Below are positions 6,929-9,505 of a DNA stretch of 9,505 nucleotides, in pieces. The position numbers and the translations under genes are program-made. The DNA lies in NCBI GenBank assembly GCA_902489215.1, contig CABTZE010000077.1, positions 1 to 9,505 on the forward strand. Direction: 5' to 3'. This stretch comes from an uncultured Brevibacterium sp. GTDB lineage: Bacteria; Actinomycetota; Actinomycetes; Actinomycetales; Brevibacteriaceae. The notes under the pieces are model-generated. The model was not told where the DNA came from, did no database searches, and saw nothing but the letters and a program-made list of their open reading frames with translations. Position 1 is the stretch's first letter. The number at the start of each line of letters is the position of its first letter.

Positions 6929-7723
6929 TCACTTGCTGCCCGTCGACCCAAGAGCCGGCGGCAGATCGGGATCTTCAAAGGACTTGTCGCCGTCTTCGAT
7001 CTTCGAACCGGTTTCGTTGTTGCCCGAGCGCAGCAGGCGCATGGACACCGCGAAGCTTTCTCCGTAGGACAGGCGGGCGGCGTCTTTGACCGATACTGCG
7101 AATGTCACGGCGACTTTTTCAGCTACGCCTTCGACAGCGGATTCGCCGGCGCCCTGGCCGCCTTTGATATCGACTTCGGGGGCTGCCTGGCCTACCGCGA
7201 TGACTTTGGCGTTTGCCACGAGAACACCGGCGACGTTGTAGGGGATGTCCGCGCGTCGGTAGTCCCCGCCGTTTGATTTGTCTTCGCGTTCGCGGGCGAA
7301 GGCGGCGACCACGTCGACGACGTCACCGGGCTGTACGCGTCCGTTGATGCCCTCCGCGGCTTCAAACGTGATGGTCACTTCGCGCTCGCCGTCTTCGAGA
7401 GCGGACACCGGTGTGAGCGAATCGGTCTGCAGGATCGAACCGGCGGTGATCGATGTGCGCGCCTTCTGCCCGGCAAGCTGATCAAGCGAGGTGATCATGA
7501 GCGGGGTGACGTACTTTTCGGGAATCTCGACCGTTTCGACGTCCTCTTCGGGGTTGATCGTCTGGTACGTGCCGATGTCTTCGGCCGCTTTGTACACGGT
7601 CACGCGGGGGCCCACTTCGGCGTTGACGTTTCCGACGTAGGCGACGATCCCGAGGAACACGGCGATCGCACCTATAGCGGCGATGATCAGGGTGATGACA
7701 CCGCGGCGCTGACGAGGATTCAT
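6929..7723 (-). CDS. CpaB/RcpC-like SAF-domain pilus assembly protein
   Basis: This 264-aa accessory protein of the Tad pilus has one N-terminal membrane anchor (about 9-31) after a basic MNPRQRRG start. A SAF domain follows (about 41-103: VTVYKAAEDIGTYQTI, then ITAGSILQTDSL), and then the RcpC-type region with INGRVQPGDVVDVVA (126-140). The C-terminal 30 residues are acidic and probably disordered. In Gram-negative bacteria RcpC/CpaB works at the outer membrane or periplasm. In a Gram-positive actinomycete the same fold would sit outside the membrane, within the wall; its exact role there is not known. ATG 7723 overlaps the upstream stop as ATGA, with AAGGA about eight bases upstream. Gene position directly before tadZ is standard. 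Confidence 0.9.
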   Translation of the reverse strand: MNPRQRRGVITLIIAAIGAIAVFLGIVAYVGNVNAEVGPRVTVYKAAEDIGTYQTINPEEDVETVEIPEKYVTPLMITSLDQLAGQKARTSITAGSILQTDSLTPVSALEDGEREVTITFEAAEGINGRVQPGDVVDVVAAFAREREDKSNGGDYRRADIPYNVAGVLVANAKVIAVGQAAPEVDIKGGQGAGESAVEGVAEKVAVTFAVSVKDAARLSYGESFAVSMRLLRSGNNETGSKIEDGDKSFEDPDLPPALGSTGSK

Positions 7724-8541
7724 GCGTACTGTCCTTCAGGTTTGGGGCGCGAGGTGGAACGGGGTGCTTCGCCGTCCGCGCGGCAGAAGCCGCACACGGG
7801 GGTGACGGTCGACAGACCGCACCAGGAGCAGGAGGTGCGCGCCCTGTTCTTGACCGAGGCGATGATCGGCGAAATGTCGGCGGGTACGGCGACGATTTCA
7901 ATTGCGTCGCGCGGTCCCCACCATTCGGCTTGGGTTTCTGTCAGCCGCGGGTGGGCGATGTGCTGTACCGCTGAAGCCGCTTGCGAGAACTCGTTGAGGG
8001 CGGTTCGACACGCTTCTGCGTTTTCTTGTGGTGCCGTGGAGTGCAGCACCATGTTCGGCACGGCGTAACCGCTGCGCGCGTCGTCGGGGAGTCCCTTGGG
8101 GCCGACGATTCTCACGCTTCCGCCCAGTTCGCCGAGTGCGATCCTTGAGGGCAGAAAGCCGATGAGGTGCTGCCACAGGTTGGGGTTGGGGCGCTTGAGG
8201 CTGCCCGGCTTGCCGGTGATGACAAAGTTCCGCGAGGCCTTCTCGATTTCCTCAAGAACCGCAACTACGAGGCCCAGGTCGTGTGAGGCCGCCAGCTGAC
8301 GGCCGAAGTCAGCCATGGCAGCACGTCCCAGGGGGCCCAGGCGGCTGGGAAAGATGATGAGCTCGGAGTCGACTTGAGCGGAACGCGCCTGGCCGACGAG
8401 GGTTTCTTCGCTGGTGTTGCCGGCTTCGATGACGATCAGCGGGGGATTGGTGCCCGCGCGCTCGACCGCGAGGGCGGCGCATTCGAACGTACCGTCGAAG
8501 CACCAGACATTCTCGGGAAGCAGGACCCGGCGGTTGGACAC
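7720..8541 (-). CDS. Uncharacterised Tad-operon protein with C-terminal zinc ribbon
   Basis: This is the first gene of the pilus operon (273 aa) and I do not recognise the family. Residues 1-180 alternate hydrophobic strands (PLIVIEAG, SELIIFPS, LGLVVAVLEE, GSVRIVG) with helices, suggesting an alpha/beta cytoplasmic domain. No Walker A box, signal peptide or membrane segment is visible. A middle region (about 190-235) contains two Trp (EWWGPRDAIEI). The C-terminus carries C238-x2-C-x8-C250-x2-C253 (CSWCGLSTVTPVCGFC), a zinc-ribbon pattern, followed by a polar tail. The GTG start has AGGGAG six bases upstream, and no longer in-frame start exists. Its stop overlaps the cpaB start by four bases, so it is tied to pilus production. 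It could be a regulatory or scaffold protein, or a degenerate P-loop relative; none of these is shown. Confidence 0.85.
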   Translation of the reverse strand: MSNRRVLLPENVWCFDGTFECAALAVERAGTNPPLIVIEAGNTSEETLVGQARSAQVDSELIIFPSRLGPLGRAAMADFGRQLAASHDLGLVVAVLEEIEKASRNFVITGKPGSLKRPNPNLWQHLIGFLPSRIALGELGGSVRIVGPKGLPDDARSGYAVPNMVLHSTAPQENAEACRTALNEFSQAASAVQHIAHPRLTETQAEWWGPRDAIEIVAVPADISPIIASVKNRARTSCSWCGLSTVTPVCGFCRADGEAPRSTSRPKPEGQYA

Positions 8542-8663
8542 GGATATCTCCCTCGTTTGCTGTATCGGTTGTGACTTGGCGCAGGTTCGTGGCTGTTGCC
8601 GCTCACTGCATCGATACGGATTACGAGGCGGCGGGACGCGGTGCCCAAGCGCTTACGTCTGAG

Positions 8664-8693
8664 ACCTTATGGCGGCGTTTTGGAGCTGATCAA
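8664..8693 (-). promoter_or_regulatory. Candidate sigma-A-type promoter for the Tad operon
   Basis: On the minus strand TTGATC (8693-8688) is followed after 18 bases by TAAGGT (8669-8664), which fits the TTGAC-like/TAnnnT pattern of actinobacterial housekeeping promoters. Transcription would start near 8657, giving a leader of about 115 nt before the GTG at 8541. It is the best match I found by eye in the region, but spacing and the -10 box are not ideal. Confidence 0.4.
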
Positions 8694-8727
8694 GGCCCAA
8701 AAGTCCTGCTCAGCGAATGTTCAATAA

Positions 8728-8737
8728 GGGTTAACCC
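8728..8737. repeat. Perfect 10-bp palindrome GGGTTAACCC
   Basis: This self-complementary sequence lies about 35 bases upstream of the candidate -35 box of the Tad operon, a usual place for an activator site. A second GTTAAC-centred palindrome, AGTTAACT, lies at 8981-8988. I see GTTAAC nowhere else in the window. An operator role is inferred. Confidence 0.45.
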
Positions 8738-8853
8738 GCTGTATGCGCGCTTGTTTGTGCAGGTCAGAGGCTGTTTGGCCGGAAAACTCGGGGATTGCGG
8801 CGTCTGAGCCTGCCGCCGACCGCGCGCTGCGGCTCCGTTTCTGTGGGCCTCGA

Positions 8854-8872
8854 TTAGGGTCTACAGTCCTAA
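8854..8872. repeat. Inverted repeat TTAGG-9-CCTAA
   Basis: Two perfect five-base arms are separated by nine bases (gtctacagt). The left arm includes TAGGGT (8855-8860), a plausible plus-strand -10 box, and the spacer holds TACAGT (8862-8867), another TAnnnT match. Neither has a good -35 box. It could be an operator over a weak promoter, or chance. Confidence 0.3.
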
Positions 8873-8906
8873 GTGGCGTCCACATGATGAGAGGGGGGAG
8901 TCGGCG

Positions 8907-8937
8907 GGGCTGCGGCGGTGATGCCCCCGCACAGCCC
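8907..8937 (+). other. GC-rich stem-loop
   Basis: GGGCTG (8907-8912) pairs with CAGCCC (8932-8937), and after a two-base bulge CGG (8913-8915) pairs with CCG (8927-8929). No T-run follows on the plus strand, so it does not look like an intrinsic terminator. It may be leader RNA structure or simply GC-rich sequence. Confidence 0.3.
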
Positions 8938-8980
8938 TGACTAGGCGCGGAACGTCGGTAGCGGAGGTGGCGTGAAAGTC

Positions 8981-8988
8981 AGTTAACT
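8981..8988. repeat. Palindrome AGTTAACT
   Basis: This is a perfect eight-base palindrome sharing the GTTAAC core with GGGTTAACCC at 8728-8737. It lies about 130 bases upstream of the lipoprotein start, on the other side of the intergenic region. It may be a second operator of the same regulator; this is inference from the shared core. Confidence 0.35.
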
Positions 8989-9045
8989 CCACGTGAACAG
9001 TGTGTGCACGCTTTCTGACAGTGCTGATCCGGCTGAGCATCGGGT

Positions 9046-9090
9046 GCTAAGTTCGCCTGTGTCTTAGCCCGTGCGGCTAGCCTGACCAGG
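9046..9090 (+). promoter_or_regulatory. Candidate promoter/operator cluster upstream of the lipoprotein gene
   Basis: Three inverted repeats are packed together: GCTAAG (9046-9051) with CTTAGC (9063-9068), the palindrome GGCTAGCC (9075-9082), and CCTG-AC-CAGG (9081-9090). Two TAnnnT boxes lie inside them. One is TAAGTT (9048-9053), preceded by TGC as an extended -10; the other is TAGCCT (9078-9083). Neither has a convincing -35 box. The arrangement fits a regulated promoter whose RNA starts either about 60 or about 28 bases before the GTG. Confidence 0.35.
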
Positions 9091-9117
9091 CCGAACTCGC
9101 ATAGGAGGAATTCCACG

Positions 9118-9505
9118 GTGCGCCTGCGAACCGCTGCTTCTGTTTTTGTGACATCTCTTCTGGTGCTCTCTGGATGTTCTCTCGGGGGTGAATCGGAGGG
9201 TAAAGCGGACAAGACAGAAGATCACGCGACCGAGGACACGCAGTCGACACAGCCGGCAGTGGATGACTCGGGGTTCTTCAGCGACCCGAAACTCGCCGGC
9301 ATCGGCACCGTGGATTTTAACGTTCCCGCATTCGGCGCAGACGGCAGCGTGGAAGCAAAGAGCCGCGCCAGAATTCTGTCACTCGACAAGAACGGCGATA
9401 CGGTTCGCATGGTCGGCGCGTGGCTGCGCTCCTCTGAGGGCGCCTCGCTGGGTTCGGAGACTCTGGCGGTGGGCCGCAAAGTCTTCCACAGGGGTCCCTG
9501 GATTC
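9118..9505 (+). CDS. Secreted lipoprotein, N-terminal part (partial at window edge)
   Basis: This is a lipoprotein of unknown function, transcribed away from the Tad operon; 129 codons are visible. The start is GTG 9118 with AGGAGG (9103-9108) nine bases upstream. Residues 1-19 form a type II signal peptide (basic MRLR, hydrophobic core, lipobox LSGC), so Cys20 should be lipidated and the protein anchored on the outer face of the membrane. Residues 21-55 are an acidic, Thr/Ser/Gly-rich linker, followed by a beta-rich segment (GIGTVDFNVPAFGADG, then RILSLDKNGDTVRMVGAWLR). The visible part resembles the N-terminal region of some actinobacterial lipoproteins that carry a C-terminal OmpA-like domain, but that is only an impression and the diagnostic part lies outside the window. 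A role with the pilus is suggested solely by the shared divergent promoter region. Confidence 0.85.
   Translation, partial: MRLRTAASVFVTSLLVLSGCSLGGESEGKADKTEDHATEDTQSTQPAVDDSGFFSDPKLAGIGTVDFNVPAFGADGSVEAKSRARILSLDKNGDTVRMVGAWLRSSEGASLGSETLAVGRKVFHRGPWI

Larger units (their letters stand above)
8542..9117. other. Divergent intergenic region (576 bp) between the Tad operon and the lipoprotein gene
   Basis: No convincing protein gene, tRNA or known riboswitch is visible on either strand here. The region holds a candidate minus-strand promoter (8664-8693), two GTTAAC-centred palindromes (8728-8737 and 8981-8988) and an inverted repeat TTAGG-9-CCTAA (8854-8872). It also holds a GC-rich hairpin (8907-8937) and clustered inverted repeats just upstream of the lipoprotein gene (9046-9090). 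The hexamer CTAAGT occurs twice (8869-8874 and 9047-9052). Short open frames exist but have poor starts and no family resemblance. The size and the number of palindromes suggest regulation of both divergent units. Confidence 0.7.

Noticed and set aside
6897..6932. GTG 6932 as start of the TadZ-TadE fusion
   Set aside because: It gives the GTGA overlap seen elsewhere, but the ATG at 6896 has a near-perfect AGGAGG and begins exactly at the first strand of the receiver domain (MTTALIVSAD).
8571..8940. Short plus-strand frames in the intergenic region as small proteins or an Flp pilin
   Set aside because: None has a hydrophobic pilin helix, a G/xxxxE motif or a good ribosome binding site; composition follows the GC-rich background.
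8907..8987. Riboswitch in the region before the lipoprotein gene
   Set aside because: I compared it by eye with the cyclic-di-GMP, TPP, glycine and SAM patterns; only loose resemblance (GGTAGCGGAGG) and no conserved core was found.

Overview
The window is high-GC DNA (roughly 60%) with GTG starts, strong AGGAGG-type ribosome binding sites, an actinobacterial-style promoter candidate and a tight-adherence (Tad/Flp) pilus gene set of actinobacterial type. It most likely comes from an actinomycete. An Actinomycetales/Actinomycetaceae-like host is a guess from GC content and gene style; no marker gene here fixes the taxon.

Layout. Positions 1-8541 hold one long minus-strand operon, read from right to left: (1) a 273-aa protein of unknown function with a C-terminal four-cysteine zinc ribbon; (2) a CpaB/RcpC-like SAF-domain protein; (3) a TadZ/CpaE-like ATPase fused in frame to a TadE-like pseudopilin; (4) a separate, paralogous TadE-like pseudopilin; (5) the TadA/CpaF secretion ATPase; (6) TadB; (7) TadC; (8) a membrane histidine kinase of the NarX/DesK (HisKA_3) type; (9) the receiver end of a NarL/LuxR-type response regulator, cut by the left edge. 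Nearly every junction is a 1-4 nt stop/start overlap (ATGA, GTGA or TGATG). The kinase and regulator overlap by 32 nt, and the fusion gene starts 33 nt after the CpaB stop from its own strong ribosome binding site. The set therefore looks co-transcribed and translationally coupled. Positions 8542-9117 are a 576-bp divergent intergenic region with a candidate promoter for the pilus operon and several palindromes. From 9118 a plus-strand gene encodes a secreted lipoprotein that runs off the right edge.

How it fits together. TadA powers assembly, TadB and TadC form the inner-membrane platform, TadZ helps place the machine, CpaB is an envelope accessory, and the TadE-like proteins are pseudopilins processed by a prepilin peptidase. 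The major Flp pilin and the prepilin peptidase are not in the window and may lie beyond the left edge. The kinase and regulator at the end of the operon probably link pilus production to an envelope or membrane signal.

The most unusual element is the TadZ-TadE fusion. A conserved prepilin-peptidase site (G490/A491 with Glu at +5) sits after a 490-residue ATPase and linker, and the pseudopilin part has no in-frame start of its own. Either the ATPase is permanently tethered to the membrane, or the product is a polyprotein cut into a cytoplasmic ATPase and a pseudopilin.
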